A stretch of DNA of 64,000 nt. Source: Lysobacter niastensis (GTDB lineage: Bacteria; Pseudomonadota; Gammaproteobacteria; Xanthomonadales; Xanthomonadaceae). The DNA is taken from the NCBI RefSeq assembly GCF_015453285.1, contig NZ_JADLZT010000003.1, positions 430,696-494,695 on the forward strand. The letters are read 5' to 3'. Numbering within the stretch: position 1 is the first letter of the stretch; each line of letters begins with the position of its first letter. A program made the translations under genes and the position numbers. Under the pieces are notes generated by a model. It was not told the DNA's origin, searched no databases, and saw only the letters and a list, made by a program, of their open reading frames with translations. This document shows, piece by piece, positions 54,943-63,867 of this stretch.

Positions 54943-56508
54943 TCAAACCTGTGCCAGCGAAAGGATGCCGGGCGTGGCGCGCAGCGTGGCGAGCTGCTCG
55001 TCGGTGACCGGGCGGTCGATGGTGATCGCTGCACGCGCCTGGCCGTCGCCGGCCGCGCCAAGTGCGAAGTTGACGATGTTGATGCCGGCCGCGCCGAGTT
55101 GCGTGCCGACCGTGCCGATCATGCCGGGACGGTCCTCGTTGCGCATCAGCAGCACGTGCGCCTGCGGATCGAAGTCGATCTCGACGCCATCCAGCCGCAC
55201 CACGCGCGGGCCGCGATGCAGCGTCGCTTCGATCTCGCGCGTGCGATGGTCGCCGACCACCTTCAGCTTGAGCAGGCGATCGAAGCCGTCGCCGTCGCCG
55301 CCCACCGTTTCCGCCACGGTGAGGCCGCGCGCAGCGGCTTCCTGCAACGCGTTCACCGGCGTCACGCGCCCGGAATGCGTGCCGAGCAGTGCCGCGACCA
55401 GCAGGCGCGACAACGGACGCGTGTCGAGCGCCTCGGTGCGTCCGGCATAGGTGATCTCCAGTCGCGTCGGCGCGGGTACGAGGCGCGACGCCAGGCGACC
55501 CAGCGCCGACATCAGCGGCATCCAGGGGCCGACTTCGCGCGCGGCTTCGGCCGTCAGCGGCGGCAGGTTGACGCAGCCGGCGACCGCGCCGGTGGCGACG
55601 AAGTCGATGATCTGCCGCGCGAGGATGGTGCTGACCGCTTGTTGTGCCTCGCTGGTCGACGCGCCCAGGTGCGGCGTCAGGATTAGCTTCTCGTGCGCAC
55701 GCAGCGGCGAGTCGGACTGCAGCGGCTCGGTGGTAAACGTGTCGAGCGCGGCGCCGCCGATCTGGCCCTCGTCGAGCAGGCGCAGCAGCGCCGCCTCGTC
55801 GACCAGTCCGCCACGTGCGGCGTTGATGATGTAGGCGCCCGGCTTCATCGTGCGCATGCGCGCTTCGGACAGCAGGTTGGTCGTTTCCTTCGTGCGCGGG
55901 ATGTGCAGCGTGACGATGTCGGCCCACGCGAGCAGTTCGTCCAGCGACTTCAGCGGCACGCTGCCCTTGCCGGCTGCCGCCGCCGGCAGGAACGGATCGT
56001 GCGCCGCGACTTCCATGCCGATGCCCTGCGCCTTGCGCGCGACCGTGCCGCCGATGCGGCCCAGGCCGATCACGCCGAGCTTCTTGCCTTCCAGTTCGAA
56101 ACCGGTGAGTCCGGCCTTGGGCCACTGCCCTGCCTTCATGCCGGCATCGGCGCGCGGGATGTGGCGCGCCAGCGCGAACAGCAGCGAGATCGCGTGCTCG
56201 GCCGCCGCCAGCGTGTTGCCGTCAGGGGCGTTCATCACGGCGATGCCGCGATTGGTCGCCGCGTCGACGTCGATGGTGTCGACACCGGCACCGGCGCGGC
56301 CGATCACGCGCAGCTTCTCGGCGCGCGCCAGCGCTTCGCCGGGCACCTTGGTCGCCGAGCGCACCAGTACGGCATCGACGTCGGCCAGCGCGAGCGCCAG
56401 CACGTCGGGGTCCTTGATCGGATCGGGGGCCACCTGGACGTCCCAGCCCGCGTTGCGGAACAGGGCCAGACCGTCTTCGTGGATGCCATCGCAAGCCAGC
56501 ACTTTCAT
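54943..56508 (-). CDS. serA: D-3-phosphoglycerate dehydrogenase
   Basis: 521 residues, the long type I form. It oxidises 3-phosphoglycerate, the first step of serine synthesis. The NAD loop is GLGRIGGTVARKAQG near residue 148; catalytic residues lie in NAARGGLVDE and LTPHLGAST. An allosteric substrate-binding domain (about 320-440) and an ACT domain (NEDRPGMIGTVG, about 450-521) suggest feedback control by serine. It is divergent from a DUF3224 gene. Confidence 0.96.
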   Translation of the reverse strand: MKVLACDGIHEDGLALFRNAGWDVQVAPDPIKDPDVLALALADVDAVLVRSATKVPGEALARAEKLRVIGRAGAGVDTIDVDAATNRGIAVMNAPDGNTLAAAEHAISLLFALARHIPRADAGMKAGQWPKAGLTGFELEGKKLGVIGLGRIGGTVARKAQGIGMEVAAHDPFLPAAAAGKGSVPLKSLDELLAWADIVTLHIPRTKETTNLLSEARMRTMKPGAYIINAARGGLVDEAALLRLLDEGQIGGAALDTFTTEPLQSDSPLRAHEKLILTPHLGASTSEAQQAVSTILARQIIDFVATGAVAGCVNLPPLTAEAAREVGPWMPLMSALGRLASRLVPAPTRLEITYAGRTEALDTRPLSRLLVAALLGTHSGRVTPVNALQEAAARGLTVAETVGGDGDGFDRLLKLKVVGDHRTREIEATLHRGPRVVRLDGVEIDFDPQAHVLLMRNEDRPGMIGTVGTQLGAAGINIVNFALGAAGDGQARAAITIDRPVTDEQLATLRATPGILSLAQV

Positions 56509-56744
56509 CGCATGCTCCTGTGGGAAGGTTCCCGCGGAGACACATGCAGCCGGCACTACGGACGGAGCTTCCGCATCGAAGGGATGCGGCAAGGGTTACT
56601 GCTGATCGGGAGACGGGGCCGGCTGGCATGGGAATCCGCGATGCCCTGCAGCCTAGGCAAACCCGGATCGCATAGCAACAGTTGCAGTGGCAACCAACCG
56701 CGGCCTGCGCGAGGATGCTCCTTCCCCATGTGGAAGGAGCGGCC

Positions 56745-57146
56745 ATGGAAAGACAGGTGAAGGGCGAGTTCGAGGTCAAGCGCAGCCCGCAGGGCGCCTG
56801 CGACCTGGGCGACGGCGCGGCGGCCGGCCACATCCGCTTCGACAAACACTTCAACGGACCGCTCGATGCCACCAGCGTCGTGCACATGCTCGCCGTCGGC
56901 ACGGAGGTGGAAGGCTCGGCCGCCTACGTCGCGATCGAGCGCATCGCCGGCTCGCTCGACGGCCGCAGCGGCGCGTTCTTCATGCAGCACAACGGCACGC
57001 TGGACCGCGGCACGCCGTCGCTATCGCTGACCGTGGTGCCGGATTCGGGCACCGGCGAACTGCGCGGACTGTCCGGCCGCATGGCCATCGACATCGTCGA
57101 CGGCCGGCATTTCTACACCTTCAGTTACGAACTGGGCAGCGACTGA
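56745..57146 (+). CDS. DUF3224 family protein
   Basis: 133 residues starting at the ATG after GGAAGGAGC. DUF3224 signatures: GEFEVKRSP, FDKHFNGPLDATSVVHML, EGSAAYVAIERIAGSLDG and the end SGRMAIDIVDGRHFYTFSYEL. The fold is a small beta barrel of the AVAST/allene-oxide-cyclase-like kind; function is unknown. No operon partner, since the next element is a promoter-bearing leader 50 bp downstream. Confidence 0.9.
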   Translation: MERQVKGEFEVKRSPQGACDLGDGAAAGHIRFDKHFNGPLDATSVVHMLAVGTEVEGSAAYVAIERIAGSLDGRSGAFFMQHNGTLDRGTPSLSLTVVPDSGTGELRGLSGRMAIDIVDGRHFYTFSYELGSD

Positions 57147-57183
57147 CCCGCGCCGGAGATCCTCAACCCCCGCGCGGGTTGCG

Positions 57184-57189
57184 TACCAT
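57184..57189 (+). promoter_or_regulatory. -10-like TACCAT before the fnr leader ORF
   Basis: TACCAT ends seven bases before the ATG at 57197, so transcription would start at or next to the leader start codon. The -35 is poor (CCTCAA region). Confidence 0.35.
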
Positions 57190-57196
57190 AGCCGCC

Positions 57197-57268
57197 ATGT
57201 CCCGAACGCCCCGCCCCCGGCACTGCTCATTCCAGACCCACCTGCCTGCGTGGCGGAGCGGCCGATGA
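57197..57268 (+). CDS. Candidate leader peptide overlapping fnr
   Basis: A 23-codon frame whose TGA overlaps the fnr ATG in ATGA. The peptide is Arg/Pro-rich with one Cys (MSRTPRPRHCSF). A TACCAT seven bases upstream of its ATG and absence of a Shine-Dalgarno make it a likely leaderless ORF. It could couple translation of fnr to its own. Real translation is unproven. Confidence 0.4.
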   Translation: MSRTPRPRHCSFQTHLPAWRSGR

Positions 57269-58017
57269 GCCGGGTCGCATTTCCGCGCACGGATGCCAGC
57301 ACGCTCGCCAACGACGGCGATGCCCTCCACTTCTGCTCGACCTGCGCCTTCTCCCAGGCCTGCCTCGACGAAGGCATGGACAAGGCCGAGTTGATGGACC
57401 TGCACGTGCTCGTCGAGCACGTCGGCCCCCTGCATGCCGGCGACCACGTGTTCCGCGAGGGCGATCCCTTCGACGCCATCGCGGCCGTCCGGGCGGGCAC
57501 GGTCAAGACCTATGTCATCGATGAGGAAGGTCACGAGCACGTGCTCGGCTTCCATCTTCCCGGCGAGGTGATCGGCCTCAACGCGATCGACGAGGCCCAC
57601 TACCCCTGCAACGCCATCGCGCTGGACACGGTGATGCTGTGTCGCTTCTCGTTCCCGAAGGTCGCGGTGCTGGCTTCGCGCGTGCCGGGACTGCAGCGGC
57701 AACTGTTCCGGCTGCTCAGCCGCGACATCGGCCGCGCCTCCCTGCTCGCCGGCGACTGGTCCGCCGACCAGCGGCTGGCGGCGTTCCTGATCGGCCTTTC
57801 GCGGCGCCTCGCCGCGCGCGGGTTCTCGCCGACCCGCTTCCAGCTGACGATGGCGCGCACCGACATCGCCAACTATCTCCGCCTGGCGCCTGAAACCGTC
57901 AGCCGCGTGCTGCGCCGGTTCCAGCAGGAGAACTGGCTGCGCGTGGATCGCCGCGAAGTGGAGCTGGTCAATACCAGGGCCCTGGAGGTCCTCGCGGCGC
58001 CTGTCCTGCGCCACTGA
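57265..58017 (+). CDS. fnr: FNR-type [4Fe-4S] CRP/FNR regulator
   Basis: 250 residues from the ATG at 57265, where GGCGGAG lies six bases upstream; a GTG at 57250 is a less likely start. The N-terminal Cys24, Cys27 and Cys33 (CSTCAFSQAC) match the C-x2-C-x5-C of FNR, and Cys115 is the fourth ligand. The HTH (DIANYLRLAPETVSRVLRR) has Glu210, Ser213 and Arg214 in the positions that read TTGAT half-sites. Loss of oxygen should switch it on, and near-identical boxes precede norB, nnrS and nirK. Confidence 0.92.
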   Translation: MSRVAFPRTDASTLANDGDALHFCSTCAFSQACLDEGMDKAELMDLHVLVEHVGPLHAGDHVFREGDPFDAIAAVRAGTVKTYVIDEEGHEHVLGFHLPGEVIGLNAIDEAHYPCNAIALDTVMLCRFSFPKVAVLASRVPGLQRQLFRLLSRDIGRASLLAGDWSADQRLAAFLIGLSRRLAARGFSPTRFQLTMARTDIANYLRLAPETVSRVLRRFQQENWLRVDRREVELVNTRALEVLAAPVLRH

Positions 58018-58056
58018 GGCACGACAACACCGCGGCCCAAGCCGCCCTCGACACCC

Positions 58057-58070
58057 TTGATCCAGGTCAA
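58057..58070 (+). promoter_or_regulatory. FNR/DNR box upstream of norB
   Basis: TTGATCCAGGTCAA matches TTGAT-N4-ATCAA at all but one position. Its centre is about 60 bases before the norB ATG; with the usual -41.5 spacing, transcription would start near 58105 and a GAACAT (58093-58098) would be the -10. Confidence 0.85.
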
Positions 58071-58123
58071 GGCGGCCGCTTCGGGCCGGGTCGAACATGC
58101 GCGAGTCTTAATGGAGATTCAGC

Positions 58124-60421
58124 ATGGGCAAGACCCGAAATCTATGGCTGGGCCTGGCGGCCTTGCTTGTCGTCTCGTTCTCGGTGCTGCTGTGGGCCGG
58201 GGGCGAGATTTTCCGCGCAGCCCCTCCCGTCCCCGAACGCGTCGCCACGCCGGACGGAACAACGTTGTACACGCGCGCCGACATCGAGCGCGGACGCCAG
58301 GTCTGGCAGTCGATGGGCGGCATGCAGCTCGGTTCCATCTGGGGCCATGGCGGCTACGTCGCACCGGACTGGAGCGCCGACTGGCTGCATCGCGAGGCCA
58401 TCGGCGTGCTCGACCTGTGGGCACGTGCCGAGGGTGGCGCAGCGTCGTACGAGGCATTGCCGGCCGAGATGCAGGGCGCGCTGCGTGCGCGTCTGCAGGC
58501 GTCGATGCGCCGCAATACCTACGACGCCTCGACGAAGACGATCACCGTCGACCGCGATCGCGCGTTGGCGATGTCCAATGTCGCCGCACACTACGTAAGC
58601 CTGTTCGGCAACGATCCGGCCACACATTCGCTGCGCGAGTCCTACGCGATGAAGGAGGACACGGTGCCCGATGCCGGACACCGCCAGGCGCTCACCGCCT
58701 TCTTCTGGTGGACCGCATGGGCCGCTGCCACCGAGCGCCCCCAGGCCGCGGGCGACACCGGCAAGGCGGTGACCTACACCAACAACTGGCCCAGCGAACC
58801 CCTGATCGGCAACACGCCGCCGGCGCCGCTGTGGCTCTGGTCGGTGTTCAGCGTGCTGTTCCTGATCGCGGGCATCGCGTTGCTGGGCTGGCACCACGCC
58901 CGCACGCATGGGCAGGACGAAGTCCACACTCTGCCCGCGACCGATCCGCTGGCCTCGTTGCGGATCACGCCATCGATGCGCGCGACCGCCAAGTATTTCT
59001 GGGTCGTGCTGGCGCTGTTCCTCACGCAGATCCTGCTCGGTGCGATGACCGCGCACTTCCAGGTCGAAGGCCAGCAGGCCTACGGCTTCAACCTGTCCGA
59101 AGTGCTGCCGTACTCGATCACCCGCACCTGGCACACACAGCTGGCGGTGCTATGGATCGCGGTGGCGTGGCTGGGCACCGGGCTGTACATCGCACCGGCG
59201 TTGTCAGGGCATGAGCCGAAGTTCCAGCGGTTCGGAGTCAACTTCCTCTTCACCTGCCTGTTGATCATCGTCGTCGGCTCGTTCGCTGGGCAGTGGCTGG
59301 CAGTGATGCAGAAGCTCGGCCTGGCCAACAACTTCTGGTGGGGCCACCAGGGCTGGGAATACGCGGACATGGGCCGCTTCTGGCAGTGGTTCCTGTTCAT
59401 CGGACTGCTGCTGTGGCTGACCCTGGTCGGTCGCGCGCTATGGCCGGTCTTGCGAGGCCCGAAGAGCGACACCAAGGCAATCGTCGGACTGCTGTTCCTC
59501 TCCACGGTCTGCATCGGCCTGTTCTTCGCCTCTGCCCTGATGTGGGGCGAACACACGCACATCTCGGAAGTCGAGTACTGGCGCTGGTGGCTGGTGCACC
59601 TGTGGGTGGAAGGCTTCTTCGAGGTGTTCGCGACCGCGGTGATGGCGCTGATCTTCGCGAAGCTCGGCCTGGTGCAGACGAAGTCCGCCGCGACCGCGGT
59701 GCTGTTCGCGACGATCGTGTTCATGACCGGCGGTGTGCTCGGCACGCTGCACCACCTCTACTTCGTCGGCACACCGACGGCGGTGGTGGCACTGGGCGCG
59801 AGCTTCAGTGCGCTGGAAGTCGTGCCCCTGGCCTACATCGGCTTCGAGGCCTACCACACCTGGAAGATGGGCAAGTCCACACCGTGGATGGCGCGTTACC
59901 GCTGGCCGATCCTGTTCTTCATGGCTGTGTCGTTCTGGAACCTGGTCGGCGCAGGCCTGTTCGGCTTCCTGATCAATCCGCCGCTGTCGCTGTACTACAT
60001 GCAGGGACTCAACCTGACGCCGCTGCATGGCCACACCGCGCTGTTCGGCGTGTACGGCATGCTCGGCATCGCGCTGATGCTGTTCTGCATGCGCGGCCTG
60101 CGCGGGCAGATGCACTGGGACACGCGCCCGCTGAAGGTGGCGTTCTGGAGCCTCAACATCGGACTGGCGCTGATGGCACTGCTCACGCTGTTGCCGCTGG
60201 GCACGATGCAATTGCTGGCCGCGATCGACCACGGCTACGCCTACGCGCGTTCGGCCGAGTTCATGCAGCAGCCCATCGTCGACATGCTGGTGTGGATGCG
60301 GGTTCCGGGCGACACGATCTTCAGCGTCGGCGCGGTTGCGCTGGCCTGGTTCGTGTTCCGCCTGTGGGTCGCACCGCGCCCCGCCATCGAGGTGGAAGGA
60401 GCAAGGGCACGGGAGCATTGA
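58124..60421 (+). CDS. norB: Quinol-dependent nitric oxide reductase (qNor)
   Basis: 765 residues with a GGAGA ribosome site. It is of the one-subunit qNor type: an N-terminal soluble extension (about 30-215) replaces NorC, and the last 12 TM helices make the heme b/b3-FeB core (e.g. TWHTQLAVLWIAVAWLG, HTHISEVEYWRWWLVHLWVEGFFEVF with metal His, and LHHLYFVGTP). It reduces two NO to N2O with quinol electrons. An FNR box lies upstream. A terminator follows at 60451. Confidence 0.95.
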   Translation: MGKTRNLWLGLAALLVVSFSVLLWAGGEIFRAAPPVPERVATPDGTTLYTRADIERGRQVWQSMGGMQLGSIWGHGGYVAPDWSADWLHREAIGVLDLWARAEGGAASYEALPAEMQGALRARLQASMRRNTYDASTKTITVDRDRALAMSNVAAHYVSLFGNDPATHSLRESYAMKEDTVPDAGHRQALTAFFWWTAWAAATERPQAAGDTGKAVTYTNNWPSEPLIGNTPPAPLWLWSVFSVLFLIAGIALLGWHHARTHGQDEVHTLPATDPLASLRITPSMRATAKYFWVVLALFLTQILLGAMTAHFQVEGQQAYGFNLSEVLPYSITRTWHTQLAVLWIAVAWLGTGLYIAPALSGHEPKFQRFGVNFLFTCLLIIVVGSFAGQWLAVMQKLGLANNFWWGHQGWEYADMGRFWQWFLFIGLLLWLTLVGRALWPVLRGPKSDTKAIVGLLFLSTVCIGLFFASALMWGEHTHISEVEYWRWWLVHLWVEGFFEVFATAVMALIFAKLGLVQTKSAATAVLFATIVFMTGGVLGTLHHLYFVGTPTAVVALGASFSALEVVPLAYIGFEAYHTWKMGKSTPWMARYRWPILFFMAVSFWNLVGAGLFGFLINPPLSLYYMQGLNLTPLHGHTALFGVYGMLGIALMLFCMRGLRGQMHWDTRPLKVAFWSLNIGLALMALLTLLPLGTMQLLAAIDHGYAYARSAEFMQQPIVDMLVWMRVPGDTIFSVGAVALAWFVFRLWVAPRPAIEVEGARAREH

Positions 60422-60450
60422 CCCGCCGGCGCGACCGGGCCTCTGCAGGA

Positions 60451-60482
60451 AACCTCCGGTGATCCCGGAGGTTTTCTTTTTC
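60451..60482 (+). terminator. Rho-independent terminator after norB
   Basis: AACCTCCGG (60451-60459) pairs with CCGGAGGTT (60465-60473), followed by TTCTTTTTC. Confidence 0.92.
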
Positions 60483-60485
60483 GGT

Positions 60486-60499
60486 CTGACCTGGATCAA
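60486..60499 (+). promoter_or_regulatory. FNR/DNR box upstream of nnrS
   Basis: CTGACCTGGATCAA is the reverse-oriented version of the norB box with the first T changed to C. Its centre is exactly 41.5 bases from the ATG at 60534, and GACACT (60522-60527) sits as -10, so the transcript would be leaderless. Confidence 0.8.
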
Positions 60500-60533
60500 G
60501 GCGGGTCGGCGTTTCCAACTCGACACTGCGCAC

Positions 60534-61763
60534 ATGGACCAGACCGTGCACTCCGCCCCCCCACTCACGCCGCGCCTGCTCGCGCACACCCCACACCGGC
60601 TGATGTTCTTCATCGGCGCCAGCAACCTGCTGCTCGCCATGGCCTGGTGGGCCGCGTGGCTCGCCAGCTCGCGCTGGCCCGGCCTGCAATGGCCCGGACC
60701 TTCGCAACCCGCGGGATGGCTGCATGCCTTCATCATGCAGTACCAGATGCTGCCGAGCTTCGTGTTCGGCTTCCTGCTCACCGTGTTCCCGCGCTGGATG
60801 GGACTGCCGGAACTCGAACGCTGGCGCTACCTGCCAGTCGGGCTGGGCGTGTTCGGGGGCCAGGTCGCGACGTTGCTCGGACTCTTCGGCTGGGAGGCCG
60901 GCATCGTGGTGGGCCTGCTGATGACGCTGGCCGGCTGGATCGCCGCGCTGGCGACGCTCGGGCCACTGCTGTGGCGCGAGAAGGGACGCACCTGGCACGC
61001 GCGGGCGTGCTTCGCGGCGCTGTGCATGGGCCTGCTGGGATTGCTGGAGTGGGCCGCGTACGTGTTCGGCGCGTCGCCGCTCTGGGCGTTCGCGAGCATC
61101 AAAGTCGGCAGCTTCGGCGTGCTGCTGCCGATCTACCTTGCGGTGGCTCACAGGATGTTCCCGTTCTTCGCCGGCAATGTCGTTCCCGGCTACACGCCGT
61201 GGCGCCCGTTATGGCTGCTCGGGCTGGCGATGGCGCTGTGCCTGTTGCACCTGTCGCTGGAGCTGGTCCATGCCTACTCCTGGCTGTGGCTGGCCGACGT
61301 GCCGCTGTTCGCACTCACGCTGGCGTTGTGCTGGCGCTGGTGGCCGCGTGGACGCAAGCCGGCGCTGCTGACGGTGCTGTTCATCGGACTGGCGTGGTTG
61401 CCGATCGCCTTCGCGCTGTACGCAGGCCAGAGCATCGCGTACCTGCTGACGGGCGTGTTCTGGCTCGGACGCGCACCGGCGCATGCGTTGTTCGTCGGCT
61501 TCTTCGGCAGCGTGCTGGTGGCGATGGTCACGCGCGTGACGCAGGGGCACTCCGGCCGTGCACTGGTGATGCCGGGCGCGGCCTGGTTCGCGTTCATCGC
61601 GATCCAGATCGTGACGTTGATGCGTGTGATCGGCGAGGCCGCTTCGGATCCATTGCTGTGGTACGTCGTCTCCGCAGCGGGCTGGCTGGTCGCGCTCGCC
61701 CCGTGGGTGACGCGCATCGGGCGCATCTATCTGAGCCCGCGCGCGGACGGCAAGGCGGGCTGA
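60534..61763 (+). CDS. nnrS: NnrS-family heme-copper membrane protein
   Basis: 409 residues from the ATG at 60534 with about twelve TM helices. Family segments: HTPHRLMFFIGASNLLLAMAWW near the start, WLHAFIMQYQMLPSFVFGFLLTVFPRWM, and AHRMFPFFAGN. NnrS helps cells tolerate nitric oxide and usually lies in denitrification loci. The start is supported by the FNR-box spacing rather than a ribosome site. SirB2 follows with a 4-bp gap. Role in NO resistance is by family. Confidence 0.92.
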   Translation: MDQTVHSAPPLTPRLLAHTPHRLMFFIGASNLLLAMAWWAAWLASSRWPGLQWPGPSQPAGWLHAFIMQYQMLPSFVFGFLLTVFPRWMGLPELERWRYLPVGLGVFGGQVATLLGLFGWEAGIVVGLLMTLAGWIAALATLGPLLWREKGRTWHARACFAALCMGLLGLLEWAAYVFGASPLWAFASIKVGSFGVLLPIYLAVAHRMFPFFAGNVVPGYTPWRPLWLLGLAMALCLLHLSLELVHAYSWLWLADVPLFALTLALCWRWWPRGRKPALLTVLFIGLAWLPIAFALYAGQSIAYLLTGVFWLGRAPAHALFVGFFGSVLVAMVTRVTQGHSGRALVMPGAAWFAFIAIQIVTLMRVIGEAASDPLLWYVVSAAGWLVALAPWVTRIGRIYLSPRADGKAG

Positions 61764-61767
61764 CGCC

Positions 61768-62175
61768 ATGATCGAGTTCTACCCGCAGATCAAGTGGATC
61801 CATATCGCCGCCGTGCTCGCCAGCGGCAGCCTGTTCCTGCTGCGCGGCCTGCTGGTGCAGATCGGTCGGTCGCGCCTCGCCATGCTGTCGCCCGTGCGCT
61901 ACCTGAGCTATTCGATCGACACGGTGCTGCTGACCGCTGCGCTGATGCTGGCGACGATCCTGCCCGGTGCGATGTTCGCTAACGGCTGGCTGGCGGCCAA
62001 GCTGGTGCTGCTGGTGGTGTATGTCGGGCTGGGTATGTTCGCGCTCAAGCGTGCGCGGACCGTCGGCGCGCGTCGCACCTGCTACGTGCTCGCGCTACTG
62101 GTATTCACCTTCATGTTGACGATTGCACGAACTCATCACCCGTTGGGCCTGCTGCATCTGTGGCAGGCCGGTTGA
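61768..62175 (+). CDS. SirB2-family membrane protein
   Basis: 135 residues with four TM segments, starting WIHIAAVLASGSLFLLRGL and containing the SirB2 stretch YSIDTVLLTAALMLATILPG. SirB2-type proteins are small inner-membrane proteins found near nnrS or respiratory genes; function unknown, possibly heme-related through conserved His (HIAAVL, THHPLG). Immediately follows nnrS, so cotranscribed. Confidence 0.88.
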   Translation: MIEFYPQIKWIHIAAVLASGSLFLLRGLLVQIGRSRLAMLSPVRYLSYSIDTVLLTAALMLATILPGAMFANGWLAAKLVLLVVYVGLGMFALKRARTVGARRTCYVLALLVFTFMLTIARTHHPLGLLHLWQAG

Positions 62176-62198
62176 TCGCACGAGGCTCGTTATCAGTC

Positions 62199-62212
62199 TT
62201 GATCCAGGTCAA
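62199..62212 (+). promoter_or_regulatory. FNR/DNR box upstream of nirK
   Basis: TTGATCCAGGTCAA is identical to the norB box. The centre is 123 bases before the nirK ATG, so with -41.5 spacing transcription would begin near 62247 and leave an untranslated leader of about 82 nt. Confidence 0.85.
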
Positions 62213-62328
62213 GCCGGCGCCACGCCGCCACAAGGATTTGACCGGGCTCAAGAACGCAGGCAGGGCTTCGGCCCACCCTGAGGCCAGTCCGGCGAATGCC
62301 GGTGCAGACAAGGAGAAGGGGAATAGCG

Positions 62329-63864
62329 ATGCCACCCATCACACGCACTCTCGCATTGACCGCCGCCATGGCTCTGGCCGTCGCTGCCCTGCCGGGCTGC
62401 CGCGGCAAGCAGGACGATGCGGCAAGCGACAAAGCCGACCGGTCCGCCGCTGCGGACGACACGGGAGGCTCCGCCAAAGGCGACTTCGGTCCTCCCCAGG
62501 GCCAGCCCGTCGATGCGGTTCTGACGCAACCGCCGCAGGTTCCGCCCGCCACTGGCCGCAAGGCGCCGGCGAAGGTGATCGTGAAGCTCGACGTCATAGA
62601 GAAGGAGATGCCGATCTCCGAAGGCGTCACCTACACGTTCTGGACCTTCGGCGGCACGGTGCCCGGCAGCTTCATCCGCGTGCGCCAGGGCGACACGGTG
62701 GAGTTCCACCTGCGCAACATGCCCGACAGCAAGATGCCCCACAACATCGACCTGCACGGCGTTACCGGCCCGGGCGGCGGCGCGGCATCCAGCTTCACCG
62801 CGCCGGGACACTCCTCGCGCTTCACGTTCAAGGCGCTCAACGCCGGCCTCTACGTCTACCACTGCGCCACCGCACCGGTCGGCATGCACGTCGCCAACGG
62901 CATGTACGGCCTGATCCTGGTCGAGCCGCCGGAAGGCCTGCCGGCGGTCGACAAGGAGTTCTACGTGATGCAGGGCGACTTCTACACGACCGGCAAGTAC
63001 CGCGAGAAAGGCCACCAGCCTTTCGACATGGAAAAAGCCATCGAGGAACACCCGACCTACGTGCTGTTCAACGGCAGCGAAGGCGCGCTCACCGGCGACA
63101 AGGCGCTCAGCGCCAAGACAGGCGAAACCGTGCGCCTCTACGTCGGCAATGGCGGACCGAACCTGGTGTCGAGCTTCCACGTCATCGGCGAGATCTTCGA
63201 CAAGGTCTGGTACGAGGGCGGCACCAAGTTCCAGGAGAACGTGCAGACCACGCTGATTCCGGCAGGCGGCGCCGCGATGATGGAGTTCCACATGGAAGTA
63301 CCGGGCAGCTACGTACTGGTTGACCACAGCATCTTCCGTGCATTCAACAAGGGCGCGCTGGCGATCCTCAAGGCCGACGGCGAAGAGCGCAAAGCGATCT
63401 ATTCGGGCAAGGAGGTCGACTACGTCTACCTGGGCGATCGCGCGCAGCCGAACATGCAGGCCGTCGCAACAGCGGCCGCGGCGGCGACGACCGGCGCGTT
63501 GACCGTCGACGAACAGGTGAAGGCCGGCAAGGCGCTGTTCGCCGGCACCTGCGCCACCTGCCACCAGCCGGAAGGCCAGGGCCTCGAAGGCGTGTTCCCG
63601 CCACTGGCGGCCTCCGACTACATCAAGGCCGATCCCAAGCGCGTCGCGAGCGTGATCCTGCACGGCCTGCAGGGGCCGGTGAAGGTCAACGGCAAGGACT
63701 ACAACTCGTTGATGCCGCCAATGAGCCAGCTGAACGACGATGAGGTGGCCAACATCGCCACCTACGTGCTCAACAGCTGGTCCAACCCGGGCGGCAAGGT
63801 CAGCAAGGAAGAGGCTGCGCAGGTCCGCAAGAGCAAGCCGGCGAACGCATCGGAAGGCCACTGA
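62329..63864 (+). CDS. nirK: Three-domain copper nitrite reductase with C-terminal cytochrome c
   Basis: 511 residues from the ATG at 62329, with AAGGAGAAGG upstream. Lipobox LPGC gives Cys24. Two cupredoxin domains follow: type 1 copper ligands His137, Cys178, His186 and Met191, type 2 ligands His142, His177 and His332, and catalytic Asp140 and His283. The short [15 protein letters not shown] linker is of the AniA (class II) type. Residues about 390-490 add a heme c domain (CATCH at 407-411, LMPPM axial Met). It reduces nitrite to NO; the heme domain should accept electrons directly. Confidence 0.96.
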   Translation: MPPITRTLALTAAMALAVAALPGCRGKQDDAASDKADRSAAADDTGGSAKGDFGPPQGQPVDAVLTQPPQVPPATGRKAPAKVIVKLDVIEKEMPISEGVTYTFWTFGGTVPGSFIRVRQGDTVEFHLRNMPDSKMPHNIDLHGVTGPGGGAASSFTAPGHSSRFTFKALNAGLYVYHCATAPVGMHVANGMYGLILVEPPEGLPAVDKEFYVMQGDFYTTGKYREKGHQPFDMEKAIEEHPTYVLFNGSEGALTGDKALSAKTGETVRLYVGNGGPNLVSSFHVIGEIFDKVWYEGGTKFQENVQTTLIPAGGAAMMEFHMEVPGSYVLVDHSIFRAFNKGALAILKADGEERKAIYSGKEVDYVYLGDRAQPNMQAVATAAAAATTGALTVDEQVKAGKALFAGTCATCHQPEGQGLEGVFPPLAASDYIKADPKRVASVILHGLQGPVKVNGKDYNSLMPPMSQLNDDEVANIATYVLNSWSNPGGKVSKEEAAQVRKSKPANASEGH

Positions 63865-63867
63865 GCC

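Noticed and set aside
62172..62185. A second FNR site GTTGATCGCACGAG before nirK
   Set aside because: Only the left half-site matches; the right half lacks ATCAA or GTCAA.
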